DNA of 64,000 nucleotides from positions 169,808 to 233,807 of the forward strand of contig FJOG01000062.1 of NCBI GenBank assembly GCA_900073065.1. Direction: 5' to 3'. Position 1 is the first letter of the stretch. Each line of letters opens with the position of its first letter. The stretch is from Phialocephala subalpina (Eukaryota > Ascomycota > Leotiomycetes > Helotiales > Mollisiaceae). Shown here piece after piece: positions 35,835-47,600 of the stretch. The translations under genes and the position numbers were made by a program. Below the pieces are notes generated by a model. It worked only from the letters and a program-made list of their open reading frames with translations, did not search any database and was not told the origin of the DNA.

Positions 35835-37236
35835 TGTTGTGTGTGGTGAAGAACCAGAATAAAACCCAAAGAAGAAGCGTGAAAATAATGCGATAATAAG
35901 AGGGATGAAGAGTGATTAGAGAAGCATATAGAAGTATTCTAGAAGGTCCGAGGCTTCAAAAGGGAGTCGAGTAGTGAGTGGATGATAGGAAAGCACGACG
36001 GGACTCCCTTCGGTACGCTTAGTGCAACGCTTATTGTTTCCTGGTTGATGAGGTCACCAGCCACCCCAAACAGGGGGACCAGGTTATTGGTGAGGCCACT
36101 CGGTATTTCGACTTTATTTGGACTCGCCTAACATCCACGGAGGTATGTACAGGCCCTAAAGAGATGCACACGCGTGAGGGAAAACTAACATTGCCCGAGC
36201 GGTGTGTACAATTCTTTAGGGCCTGCACGACGCACCTCCCTATCCGTATTACTCGCTGGTGGTAGACCCTCCGTCTCGCTTAGGCCCCCTCCGAGAGCGG
36301 GGAGCTGGGGTGTGTGGGCCGGAGATAGAGCTGTGCAGGGCTTACCAGGTCTAGGGTCCCGGCGACATCTACGGATGCGCAGTGAAATCAAAATCACGGG
36401 GATTGGCCCACTCAGAAGAGCTGAATGACGGTTCGAACGTTAGAACGGGGCCGGAATCCAACAGAGATGCCCTATCGCGGGCAGGGCTTACCAGCTCTAG
36501 GGTCTCTGCGACATCGACGGAGGGCAACTATTGATATCTGTTCAGGAATACCGGTAGGGGAGTAGTTTTGACTTGAAGACAAAAACAAGGTTAACATTAC
36601 GCACGCGCAGAGGCCCAAACGTCCTAATCGGTTCTTCAAATCGATATCAACATCACCCTCTTCCGCCGTGATGGGACCGAATCGAGCGGGCAAGACTAAG
36701 AGAGGCCGTTTTAATACTTGTACAGCAAACGAAAATACTGTCGGAAATACTTAGTACGATATACCTCTGATATCTAATAGGAGCAGGATCATTTCTAGGA
36801 TTCAAACTCAATGCATAGCGTAGTCAATTTTCTTGCATGACAAAACCAGGTAAGAATCCCTCAACATGATAAATGGTTTATCGCTTAGAGGTAAGCGAGA
36901 AGGAGAAGAGGAGATAGTTAACTAGGTTGCATGGCAAGCCTGCAAGGGGATTTCTAGGGTTCGAACTCAACTCGTATGCGTAGCATGATTACAGAACGAG
37001 ACCCTCAAAAAATTAGCCAAAATCCAACAAGTTGGCAACAACGGGTAAGGAGTGATCTCCCCACGGAGGGAACCCCGGAGAGGGATTTGGGCTTTAAGAT
37101 CTAGAGTGTGTCCCTTATGTAGGCAAGATCGTCCGAGGTTTGTCATTTTTTGTTCATCTTTTCCCTACGTATTAGACCACTACGCAAAGACTGCTTATAC
37201 CAGATCGACATTCAGCAACGCAGGGTCAACTACTCG
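35835..37236. other. Intergenic DNA with short repeats and a hairpin
   Basis: No gene is recognised. It contains a long imperfect inverted repeat (36147-36163 / 36213-36228) and a duplicated ~40-bp segment beginning GCAGGGCTTACCAG (36335 and 36481). Two copies of a segment with TTTCTAGGNTTCNAACTCAA lie near 36794 and 36950. These look like remnants of small dispersed repeats. Confidence 0.5.
36335..36522. repeat. Pair of ~40-bp direct repeats
   Basis: GCAGGGCTTACCAG(G/C)TCTAG and the following GGGTC...GCGACATC(T/G)ACGGA occur at 36335-36376 and 36481-36522, 146 bp apart. There are few differences and no coding content. Confidence 0.6.
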
Positions 37237-38624
37237 ATGGCAAACACGTCAAAGAGTCATTATGTCGGACCCAATCCTAGGGGAGCAGCGGACAGAAATA
37301 CTGCCAGTGCGGTTATGGTACTTGTGGGAATATTCGTGTTTCTAAGATTATGGGGTCGATTCAAATACAGCAGTCCTGGGGATCGATCCTGGCCACAGTT
37401 TGGAGAGTCACGATTCTGGATTCTGTTGTCGGATTTGACCCTCCTGCTATCATTCGTGAGTATAGTGTAGGTTAAAGAAGGGTTGTAACTGATGAGCATT
37501 TAGTTGTCGGGTCTTGCTCTTACAATTATCATTGATAATGGTAAGTCATAACCCAATATGAAGAACCGTATGAATAGCGGGCTGATCATGACTAGCTGTT
37601 GCATGGGGGTTCGGAATTCACATTAAAGAATTGAGCATTACTCAAATCCACAACGTTATGGAGGTTTGTTGTCCATCAGCGATTTATACTTGGGCCACGC
37701 CCAGACTAATAGGTGGCAGATGTTTTTCATGTTTCAGATCTTTTACAAATGGACTGCAGGCATTTCAAAGGTCGCATCATGTTTCCTCTTCCTCGCCATC
37801 GCCACTCCGCAAATGACGAGATTTAAGACCGCTTGCTATGTCTTGATTGTGTATCAGGGACTTCTTAGTCTCTGTGCTGCCGTGGCCACCGTCTTTCAAT
37901 GCGGGCTCGATATCGAGAGCAATTACATCAGTACAAATAACCAATCTCACTGCTTTCCAAAGTCGCCATTCTGATATGCACACGGAGCACTTACCATTGT
38001 ATCTAGCATGTGCATGGTGACATTGCCGGTCTGGCTTTTCGCGGATATCACTTACAAGCGGAAGTGGTCAATTGCTGGCGTCATGACAGCACTTGCCATC
38101 GCGTGAGTACTTTCACCCTATGGGACTTGCGTATGAAGCTAACAGACGTAGTGAATTGATCTTGTCATGTGTCCGTCTCAAGGGACTCGTCGAAACTGCT
38201 CACAATTTGACTGATATCCCATGTGAGTATCCTTATCATGTTTTTGAAACTTGCACTAATCCAACAATTAGATTCAGCTACAACAGGACTCCTCATCTCG
38301 CAACTCGAAGTCGATTTCGGTATCGTTGCAGCCTGCATCCCCACTGTATCGAAGCTGTTAGACGAATACATGAGTCGATTATTCTACTGTGTTACGGGCC
38401 GAGAACGTCCAATAAAGTCGGACGGGTACTCGAAATCAGCATCTCGGACCCCCAAGAGCACTATTCATCTCGATAACTTATTTGACCGAATACAAGGGAG
38501 CAAATACACTCAATTTGGAGTTGAGATCGACACCGCGTCCGTGGACTCTCAGGGCAGTCAAAAAAAGCTTGCTACAGAGGGGCATGTGACGAGCGTAACA
38601 ACAAGCAGGGCGGGAATGAATTAG
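37237..38624 (+). pseudogene. PTH11-like receptor with one in-frame stop
   Basis: Six exons (37237-37455, 37504-37540, 37596-37663, 37738-38102, 38152-38222, 38272-38624) splice in phase with good donors to 371 codons. The layout is that of a rhodopsin-like fungal receptor without CFEM: a first helix (ASAVMVLVGIFVFLRLWGRF), VAWGFGIHIKEL, FYKWTAGISKVASCFLFLAI, a helix before PVWLFADITYKRKW, and the late LEVDFGIVAACIPTVSKLL motif. The tail is Ser/Thr-rich and cytosolic. Codon 187 is TGA (37972-37974), where relatives usually have FWYA, so Trp (TGG) to stop is likely. All splice sites and the rest of the frame are intact, so this is either a very young pseudogene, a sequencing error or a readthrough case. 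Confidence 0.75.
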
Positions 38625-39335
38625 AGATACATACCAGGAACAGACACTGGTGGTCTAGGAAGACTTTCGTCGTGCTTATCTTCTACTTGCATGTACAATA
38701 TCATTCCTTTGGCGTTATCAGAAGCTATCAAAAAAGTAATGGTGGGGCCTCTAGATGCAGGAGAGAATCGGATGATGGAATAAGATGTACATGCAGAACC
38801 AAGCTCTTCACATTATCTCCCGTGACTTTAAATAGAACCGAATGTTTCCAGGAGCTCATGACATGTCTGTCCAGTCAAGACTTTGCTTGCCGCACCCCAG
38901 ACAGCATGGATTTCTTCGAAGAGAGTCCTCGAACCCCCAGAAAAATGTTCCATATCGGTTGATCCGACTGTCTCGTATGCGCGATCCATGATCCCGGTCA
39001 TGTACCCTGCAGAAGCGAGTTATCAAACCAAAATGAGTTGTGCGTGGTCCTTACATGATGTTCCGAGTCTGCGCCGTATGCGCCGCGGACCTACATTAGC
39101 CTCTACCTCCGTAGTACACTACCTGGTCTACCTCCGTATAACGGTACCAACAACTGATCGGAGGAAATCGGTTTTACTGTATGCCGCCCTAGCCTACAAT
39201 CTATAATCTGGCCGCCAGATCATGCCACTTTCTCTTGTTGATGTTTTTAGCTAATGCTCCCATCCGTGTCCCTCATCACGATTTATTTGCCTTACAATTT
39301 GAGTCTCAAACATCATTCATAGAACTTTATCCAAC
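38625..39335. other. Intergenic DNA
   Basis: About 710 bp of normal composition upstream of the methyltransferase gene; the ORFs are not recognisable. The promoter of the next gene should lie near 39200-39335. Confidence 0.4.
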
Positions 39336-40267
39336 ATGGTAGCTTCAATTGATCCTGGTGTCACAGTTGACACCCCCAAACTCGAAATTGGAAGTCGTGA
39401 TAAAAGCGTCGGATGGTATATGCCAACATTAGAGAGCATCACAGATGCCCAGCGAGATCTTCTTGAGAATTACTCCAAGATTGCCCCAGAGCGAGTGATC
39501 TCACATCTTTTTGAGATCGTAAGCGATATATTCTTCCCTTTCCTGCACCCCCAACCAAGTCTATACTTACCAAAAACTCTTAACAGCGCGACCAAGGCTG
39601 GGAGATATGGCCCCACCCTTGTATCGGTCAATTTCGATTCATAGACCTCTCAATGATGCGCACCCCCTCGTACCAAAACATAATCTCACGCCTCACATCC
39701 GGATCCTCCATCCTCGACTTGGGCTGCTGCGTGGCCCAAGACCTCCGAAAATTGATCCACGATGGTGCACCATCTACAAATATGTACGGCGCTGACCTTC
39801 ACGGGAAATTCATCTCCTTGGGATACGATTTATTCCTCGATAAAAAGACCTTCGGAGTTAAGTTCATGGAGGCGGATGTTTTTGATCTCGATAGCCCATT
39901 GAAGGATTTGGAAGGCAAAATGGATATCATTCATATCGGACTCTTTCTCCATGTTTTTGATCTCGAGGGACAGATCAAGGCTTGTGAGAGGATTGTGAGA
40001 TTGGCCAGGCCTGTAAATGGGACTTTGATCGTAGGACAGCAGACCGGGAAGCCAGTGGCTGGGAATCAACCGACCAGGAGAGGAATGGCATTTAAGCATA
40101 ATGTCGAGACTTTCGAGAGTATGTGGAGGGTTGTAGGAGAGAAGACTGGGACCCATTGGGAAGTCAGAGCGAGGCTAGATGAGGGACTTGGGGTTGCAGA
40201 CAAGAACAGGACTTGGGATGATCCGAGTATCAGGAGATTAGCCTTTGAGGTTGAGAGGATAGGTTGA
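39336..40267 (+). CDS. SAM-dependent methyltransferase, meroterpenoid-cluster type
   Basis: Two exons (39336-39518 and 39587-40267) with a 68-nt phase-0 intron give 287 residues, the usual family length. The SAM-binding motif I is SSILDLGCCVAQDLRKLI. It is followed by NMYGADLHGKFISLGYDLF, FMEADVFD, the motif IV-like GKMDIIHIGLFLHVFDLEGQ and GTLIVGQQTG. This series matches fungal methyltransferases of the kind found in austinol, terretonin and similar meroterpenoid clusters. No polyketide synthase, prenyltransferase or cyclase gene is present in this window, so it appears as a lone tailoring gene here and its substrate is unknown. The second cysteine in LGCC replaces the more common Gly; the effect is unknown. 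Confidence 0.87.
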
Positions 40268-40850
40268 GTTTACGAAGTAATTCTATAGTACTAGACTTTA
40301 AGTAAAAGCCTCAGTATTTTAAAGCAAAAATCCATTAATTTATTAATATATAAAAATACTTATAACTATTACCTTAACTGAGAAATCATAGGTTAAGTCG
40401 ACCCCCCTCCCCATTAGTTAGCCACCCTTTGTAATTAGCCATTTTTTACACCAAAAATCGCGATTTTTACCTTTTAATTATTCATTTTTTAAATTAGAAT
40501 TATAAAATTTACCATATAAATTTTTATTAGGGATTTTTAAATTTCTAATAAAAAAACTAAACTATTAATAGAAAGTCTAATCTCCGTAAACGCATCTTGG
40601 CTTCAAGCGAGTATGTTTGTGATTGTAGGCTTCACAGCTCCAATTCTCGAGATCGAAGAGAAACTCCCACTTGCGGACAAGTTTCAAACATCCTTCGCCT
40701 CCCATCCACCACTTAAACAATAAGACATCTTATATCTCACTACAACAGATATCTCAAGAACCCAAATACCACGAACACACCACGATCTCAGATATAGAAG
40801 CTCAAAAACACGTGCAAAATCTTAGCGGCTTAAATAGGAAATCATGAAGT
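40268..40850. other. Intergenic DNA
   Basis: AT-leaning 3' flank of the methyltransferase gene leading into the repeat array. No gene is seen. Confidence 0.4.
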
Positions 40851-41639
40851 ATCAAAATTTGGAGGCCGAATATTTTTGACAAGGGTATTTTCGTGGCGAT
40901 TTTCGATTGCTCGAGTCCCACTTTTCGGAGTGAGAAATCTGTAAGCCTCCTTCACCCATTGAAAGGAAATATGAGCTGTGATTGGTGACTCGAGGAGGAA
41001 GGCTGCGAAGGCTAAGTAGCGGAGCTATGACAACCAGGATCTTACCAATATTTGCACCGCGAGTTGGGGGCCAAGTGAGCAACCTGAAGCAGTTCATCAT
41101 TTGATACAAGGTAGAGATTCTAGCAAAAGACTGTTGCTAAATGCGAGACGATGAGAGACATGATTGGATGTTTTACACGTGACAATCCTCTAGAATGTGA
41201 CGGCCTTGCTCTCCGTTGGAGTCAAAGCGAAAAATATTTTCACTGGATCCTTTTGAATCGATCCCAATAACTCCCGAGCGCAGGAACGCACAACGCTAGA
41301 CATGGCTGACATCATGAAGCCGTAATTTGGAGGCCAGTAGAACTCGGCAAATCGAGAGGAAGCGTTCTAAAGTTAAGCGAGTGTGGGAATTCCTCGACAG
41401 GAGTTTAATCTCTTCACAGAAGCGGTAGACGTGATTGGATGATGTTTCTATCACCAGAGGAGAGTGCGTCACGTGTATATACTTGACCGTTGGAAAACTT
41501 CCGTGCGAGGTGCGTGAGTATGGTAATAAAGTACCGAAACGAATCTCTAGAGCGGTAAAGAGAATAAAGTACCAATTCTAATCAATGATTATTGGGGCCG
41601 GAAACAAATACTTGAACTTGACGGCCCAAATCGGATATA

Positions 41640-42390
41640 AGGCTCTAATTTTGAGGTTGAAAAGTTAGAGGCCAATAAATTATCTTATTATCCTATTTAT
41701 CAATAATTCTAATTCGTCGAAATATACTTTTGATATTCAAAATCCAGAAACCTTTTTACAAAAGTAGACAAAAGAACCATTATGATTAGATAGAGAAATA
41801 AAATAAGAAAAGTTAAATTTATATTTACTAAGAAGAATTATTCGGGATTTAAAAGTCAAATTATTTTTATAAACGTTTGAACCTTATTAATTCGCTACTC
41901 GTTATAATTATTTTCGAAGTATTAAAAATCCGGAAATTTCTTTTTTAAAAGAAAACAAAAGAATTATATAATAATACTAAAAACGGATATAAAACTTTAA
42001 TAAAAATAATAATAAAAATAATATATAAAATTTAATTTTTATAAAAATTAAAATTTTTTATATTAATATATTAGTATTTTGAGAAAATAATTATTATTTA
42101 CTTGGATTTACTTTTCGGTATTAAAAATCTAAAAATTAACTTTATAAAAAAATAATTATAATTATAAGAAAATATAAAATTATAAAAGAAATAAACTAAT
42201 AATAAAGTTTTAGTATAAATTTTCAGGATTTATAATAAATCAAAAAATCGGATTCTAATATAATAAAGATTACGAAAATATAATTTATAAATATTCTAAT
42301 AATATTAATAAAAAGTTTTTTTAATATAAATAAAATTTTCTTTGATTTAATAATAATTATTATAAAAGTAAATGTTTATATTATCAGATC
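41640..42390. repeat. RIP-mutated section of the repeat array
   Basis: AT-rich DNA in which array motifs can still be read in mutated form, such as AAAATCCAGAAACC near 41740, TTTTCGAAGTATTAAAAATC near 41913 and CTTTTCGGTATTAAAAATC near 42111. It shows that RIP acted on part of the array and largely spared the rest. Confidence 0.65.
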
Positions 42391-42682
42391 AAGCAAAGTA
42401 TTATTAATACCAGGGGTCCCCCTACTAGTGCTATTGGAATACTTATGGGCTGTACCTCCATAGTTCCCTGCCCAGTTCCCTGCTCAAACCATTAACCTTA
42501 GATTCGCGAACTCTCTCAAATAGGCTTAGCGCATGGCTCACGTGAGCAAAAATCTTGGTAATCGCGAGGCGGGAACTGAATACCTCTTCCAATGATACTT
42601 CGTAGAACCTATCCTTTGACAAAGAAACCGCTATATTTCGAGTCTCTCTTCGCTCTAACTTAATAATTATATCACTTATAAG

Positions 42683-44604
42683 ATGCCAGCTTGTGGGGCC
42701 TGCTCATCTGCTATGTCGCGTATGCTTGATGTAGAGCTGCAAAAGTCGGTCAACGCAAGCGGACGAAGATTTCCTAGTCGCACCATGTTGAAGATCAGGC
42801 AGAATTCAAAATCGTGTGACTTTTGCAATTTTATGGCCTCCGAGATCCAAATATTTGCACAAAAGAGAGAACTAGACGTTAAAGATGACCAGACAGTCGT
42901 GATGTCTGGGGTTTGGAAGAGTTACAGGTATGAAGGGGCGCACACTTGCTCAAGGATTCTGGAATCTATCAGGTTTGACGTCAATAATGCATTCAACAAT
43001 GCATCGGGTCAACGGGGACACGGAATGACCATTGGGACATATCCTGTGTGCATACAAACTGGTGTGTTACTCATCTAGGTCATCTAGGACTGACACCTTT
43101 CTCAAGGCTGACGCGGTACGCAGACAATGCTCTGTCGAAATATATTCTCACTCGCCTTCCAGACCGCGATCCACTCTCAGATAGCTCTTTAGAGAGAATC
43201 CGAACCTGGATCGATGTCTGTAATACCTCTCACAGCGCCTGTGACCGCACAGACTCATTCCTACCTACCCGTCTTATTGACATCAGTCAATACAATCAAT
43301 CAGGGGCTGTGAAGTTGATAGAGTCCGAAGGTCACAATGGCCAATACATGGCTTTAAGTCATTGTTGGGGTACTTCTAAATCATTTACGACGACCACCAA
43401 AACTCTTGATCAACGAAAGCGTGGGATCATTGTACAGGACCTCCCAAAGACGTTCCAAGACGCAATACGGGTCACTGACCTCCTTCACCTCCAATACTTA
43501 TGGATCGATTCGATTTGCATAATACAGGATGACCCAAATGATTGGGAGGAACAGTCTGGCCAAATGTCACAAGTATACTCCAATTCATACATAACCGCCG
43601 CCGCAGCTCGCTCCACGGATGACTCGGAGGGGTTCTTAGGCATGCGCTCTGATTACTTGCAAGTTAATGTTGACTTCTCTCTCGGCAGTAGCACAATTTT
43701 TGTTTTGCCTATGCTACATGGCGGTTTTTCGCAAACAGATATCGGCAAGCTGAACGATATGCCACTCAATACGAGAGCCTGGACGCTCCAGGAACGTTAT
43801 CTCTCTAAACGTTTGTTACACTTCAGCCGGGACCAAACGTATTGGGAATGCAACCTCGGCATTACGAGCGAGCGAGGAGTTGGTGGAGAACGAGCTAGCA
43901 GTGTGGATGCACTCCTTCAAGGTCTCCTAGACAACAATAATGATGGGGCTAGTCTCTCACCCACAACCCCACCGTGGATCGGATCCTGGTCAACTCTGGT
44001 ATCAAGATATAGCCGTAGGAATCTCACTATTGCTAGAGATCGACTTCCAGCTTTGGCGGGCTTGGCTAGACAGATCGCTGAGCATACAGGAGACCGGTAC
44101 TGCGCAGGTCTCTGGTGGAGCAGTATTGGATATGATCTATGCTGGGCTGCTTCATTCGAGGAACCCGAAGACTCTTCTAGATACGAGCCAGAGAGATTTC
44201 TAGGACCATCATGGTCTTGGGCTTCAGTCAACGTCCCAATTACCTTCGTCACGGTAAACGAAAGGGCGACTCCATGTGCCAAGTTCTTGAGCTGTGAACT
44301 TGAGATATCAGGTCAGAATCCTTATGGAGTCGTCAAAGGAGGTCGATTGAAAGTGAAAGCTCCACTCATAGAGATTTATCCGGAGGTCAAGAATGTTGGA
44401 TGGCCATGGTGGGATCGCGGCGTAGCATATCCTTGCTTCGCATTGATACTTTGGGACACTCCATCGTATACAGCTGTACTTGTAAAGCCTACCCTTCGAA
44501 TGGATGATGAGTACTGGAAGGTCGGTTGTGCGTCGCCGTTACCGCAACAGGGTGACCGGATTCTGTATTCTGAAGATGATATAAGAACAATTACTCTTGT
44601 CTAA
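42683..44604 (+). CDS. HET-domain protein (non-self recognition type)
   Basis: Best model: exon 42683-43007 plus a long exon to 44604 with a phase-1 intron of 71 nt (acceptor 43078) or 80 nt (acceptor 43087), about 614-617 residues. The donor is GTCAAC, so the junction is uncertain. The N-terminus has CxxC pairs (CGACSS; CDFCNF). The HET domain follows: GQYMALSHCWGTSKSFTTTT, LQYLWIDSICIIQDDPNDW, then YITAAAARSTDDSEGF and the later LNTRAWTLQERYLSKRLLHF. The C-terminal part has GPSWSWASV, frequent in this protein group. HET proteins act in the cytoplasm and set off cell death on contact with an incompatible partner. It lies inside the GGAGGCC array. If the proposed intron is not used, the gene is frameshifted near 43060. 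Confidence 0.83.
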
Positions 44605-47600
44605 CATATGTAAGTATAATTTGATTGCAGGAATTACACTAGTGTCAATTTTCTCTTGATAGTTAAGACTAACCATTCGTCTAAGTAGCTAGGTCAGGGG
44701 GTGGTCAAAAAGGTACGAATAACAGGGAGGGCGAAGAGCAATGAAGGTGACGACGAAAGTGTGGACGACGACGTGTTAGAAGCAGCTACACGTCTTAAAG
44801 AATTCTTGTCCTGCGCCTCCGGGATATAAAGAACGGCCTAAGGAGGTGCAAATGCAGAATTTTCCCAAGTTGAGCCTCGAATTGAGTTCCAAACAAAGCT
44901 CACCCAGAATCATCTAAGCGAGAGGATTAAATCCACAAGAGCAGCTTATTGCTCTTAGGGAATAGCAAGGAGCGATTAGATATTGTTTTGAGGACGATTT
45001 ATCACGTGCCAACATGTCTTGAGTTTGTTTCCATTGTGAAGCTTTGGGGCGCGAGAGGCTGTTCTTGAGACGAATCGATCCAAAGTAGTAAAGAGACATA
45101 TATCAAATCCTATTTCTAAGACTGAAAATATTCACACCGAATTGTTTGTCGAAAGGGGAGAGCTTGAGGCTCTTGCGTTAAGGCTGGAAAGTTGAGGCCA
45201 GGAGTCCTTTTTGCGGTGTAACAGAAATAAAGAGTTAGCTCTCATTTGCCGGGATTCACTTTTCGATGTCGAGAATCTAGCAATCTTTTTCGTAGGAGAT
45301 GCCCAAAGCAAAGCTTGATTGGTGAAAGAAGTGAAGCGAACGAGGGCTGAGACCTGTATGCTTTCCTCCAACCCGCAACTTGTGAGGCTGTCTAGCTTGC
45401 AAATCGATTCGAATTGGCAGGGAAAATGAGCGAAACCGCATAATTTGGAGGCCGATAAGGCGGACAGCGGTTTTTTGGCTTTATTCGATGTTGGGGCCCT
45501 AAAAGTATCGAGATTCCAGAAACTTGTCTTCCCAAGCAACGCAAATGCAGAGTTGTAATTGGCGAGAGAAGTGAGGCGGAAGATGGCTTGAAGTGTGCCT
45601 TGTGCCCGAAGTTTGGAGGCCGTGCTGGCGATGAAAATAAAATGAGGCTGTCTAGCGAGTATCCGAATCTCTCAGAAACAACTTGCTGTCTCTGAGGAAC
45701 GAAGGGGGTGATTGGATGATGATTTTGAGGGTATATTCTTACGTGCCGACGATATACTCCAGTATCTCTCAGTACTTGTCCCCAAAACATACTTTTCAAA
45801 CTTTGCAAAAGGGAAACAGGTATTGATTATTAACTGAGAGCCCAGAAACGAAACCATAACGGTGAAGATCCGAGCTCGCCCAAATAGGAAATCCAAACTC
45901 CCACTATTCGATTCTGATAGAGGGTGGAGGCCAAAACACTCTCTCCAGAGCCTCTCCTCCGCTCCCCAGAAGCACTTGCATCAACAGGTCGAATTAACAC
46001 TCTCGATTGGCTAGGCAGAGCCAAGGCATATCTAGGCCCCCAATTTGGAGGCCAAGAACTTCTTGAAGTTGGGTTACGTCCTTGCTAAACTGGTAAGCGA
46101 GTGTTTGAATTCTTCGAAAGCATCTTACTCTTTGAGAGGAATAGTAGAATATTATTAGATGGCCCTTTTCCCCAAAGGAAAAGAGTATATCACGTGGGAA
46201 TATACTTCGAGTCTATTAGAATATTTCGAACCGATTGTGCTCTTACTAAAACGAATCTCTAGAACAGGAAACGGAATCATACATTAAGCTCTATCCTTCT
46301 AGCTTGTAAACATGTGCATAATATTGATGGAGCAAATATCTTTATTTTGAGGCTCCAGCTGAGGCTGAAGAGTTGGAGGCCAAGAAATTGTTGAACAACA
46401 TTTGGTGAGCCGCTTGTTGATAGCTCTAATTCGTTAAGACCCACTTTTCGGAGTTCAAAATCCAGAAACCTCCTTCGTAGACGGAGGCACAAGAACCCGT
46501 GTGATTGGATAGAGAAGTGAGGTGAGAAGGGCTGAGCCTGCATTCGCCAGGAAGAACCGTCCGGGATTTGGAGGCCAAACGCATGACGGGAGCCAAATGG
46601 GGCTCAACTCTAATTCGCCAAACGAGATTTTTGACTTCTGAAATCCAGAAACCTGCTTTGTGTATTGAGCCATATCCAGAGATGTGATTCGCTCCCCGGC
46701 TCGCCTCGAGGAGGTTGAGTTGGCGTTGCATTTGGACCCCAATTTGGAGGCCGTGAAACTACTCAATCAGAAAGAAAGGAAAAATTTTTTGGGGAATGTG
46801 GGGCGTAAGCGAGAGTAGAAGTTTCACAAAAGGGACTTGCTAAATGCGAGGGAATGGGAATGCTGATTGGATGACTATTCAATCACTTGAAGGAGAGTTC
46901 ATCACGTGCCAACATATCTCGAGACTTCTTCACTACCTGCAAGAGTTCATGTGAGTAATTCTGCGCCGATTTTGGGAATTGGAAGTAGCAAAGAGAACCA
47001 GTCATTAGATATGACTATTGAGACTGAAGATGTTCACAACGAAATGTTTGCCGAAAGGGGAGAGATTGAGGCTCTAATCTTAAGGCCGAAAAGTTGGAGG
47101 CCATGCATTGTGCCATTGTCTACAACCCATGACCGTTTTGATAGTTCTAATTCGTCAAGACCCACTTTTAAAAGTCCAAAATCCAGAAACCTCCTTCACC
47201 CAGCAAGCCAAAAGCAGAGCTATGATTCGCGAGAAAAGTGAGGCGAAAAGAAGCTAAGACTTCCTCCAATCCCTAGCTCGTAAGGCTGTCTAGCTTGCCG
47301 ATAGGAAGAATGATATCCTAAAAAGGATGAGACCGCATAATTTGGAGGCCAAATACCCAGAACAGCCAACTCCAGAACGCAAGCTTCTGATTCGCCAAAT
47401 CTATTTTCGGAGTGTCGAAAATCCAGAAACCGTCTTCTCCTGTCCAAAGAAAAGGAAAGCTGTGATTCGCTCCCCAATCTCACCTCAAGAAAGCAGAGCC
47501 TTACACCAATCCCAACATTAGAGGCCAAATTTAACAAGCAAACCCGCAATCTACAAAGCAGCAGCATATCCGTGTTTAATTTTCAAAGAATGTATGGAAA

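Noticed and set aside
36180..36440. tRNA-like pieces (CCCGAGCGG and GGTTCGAAC)
   Set aside because: A-box and B-box-like words occur, but too far apart (over 200 bp) and without acceptor or anticodon stems.
40852..41109. 85-codon minus-strand ORF at the left edge of the array
   Set aside because: It covers one repeat unit (GGAGGCC and CCACTTTTCGGAGT blocks) and has no counterpart in frame in the other units.
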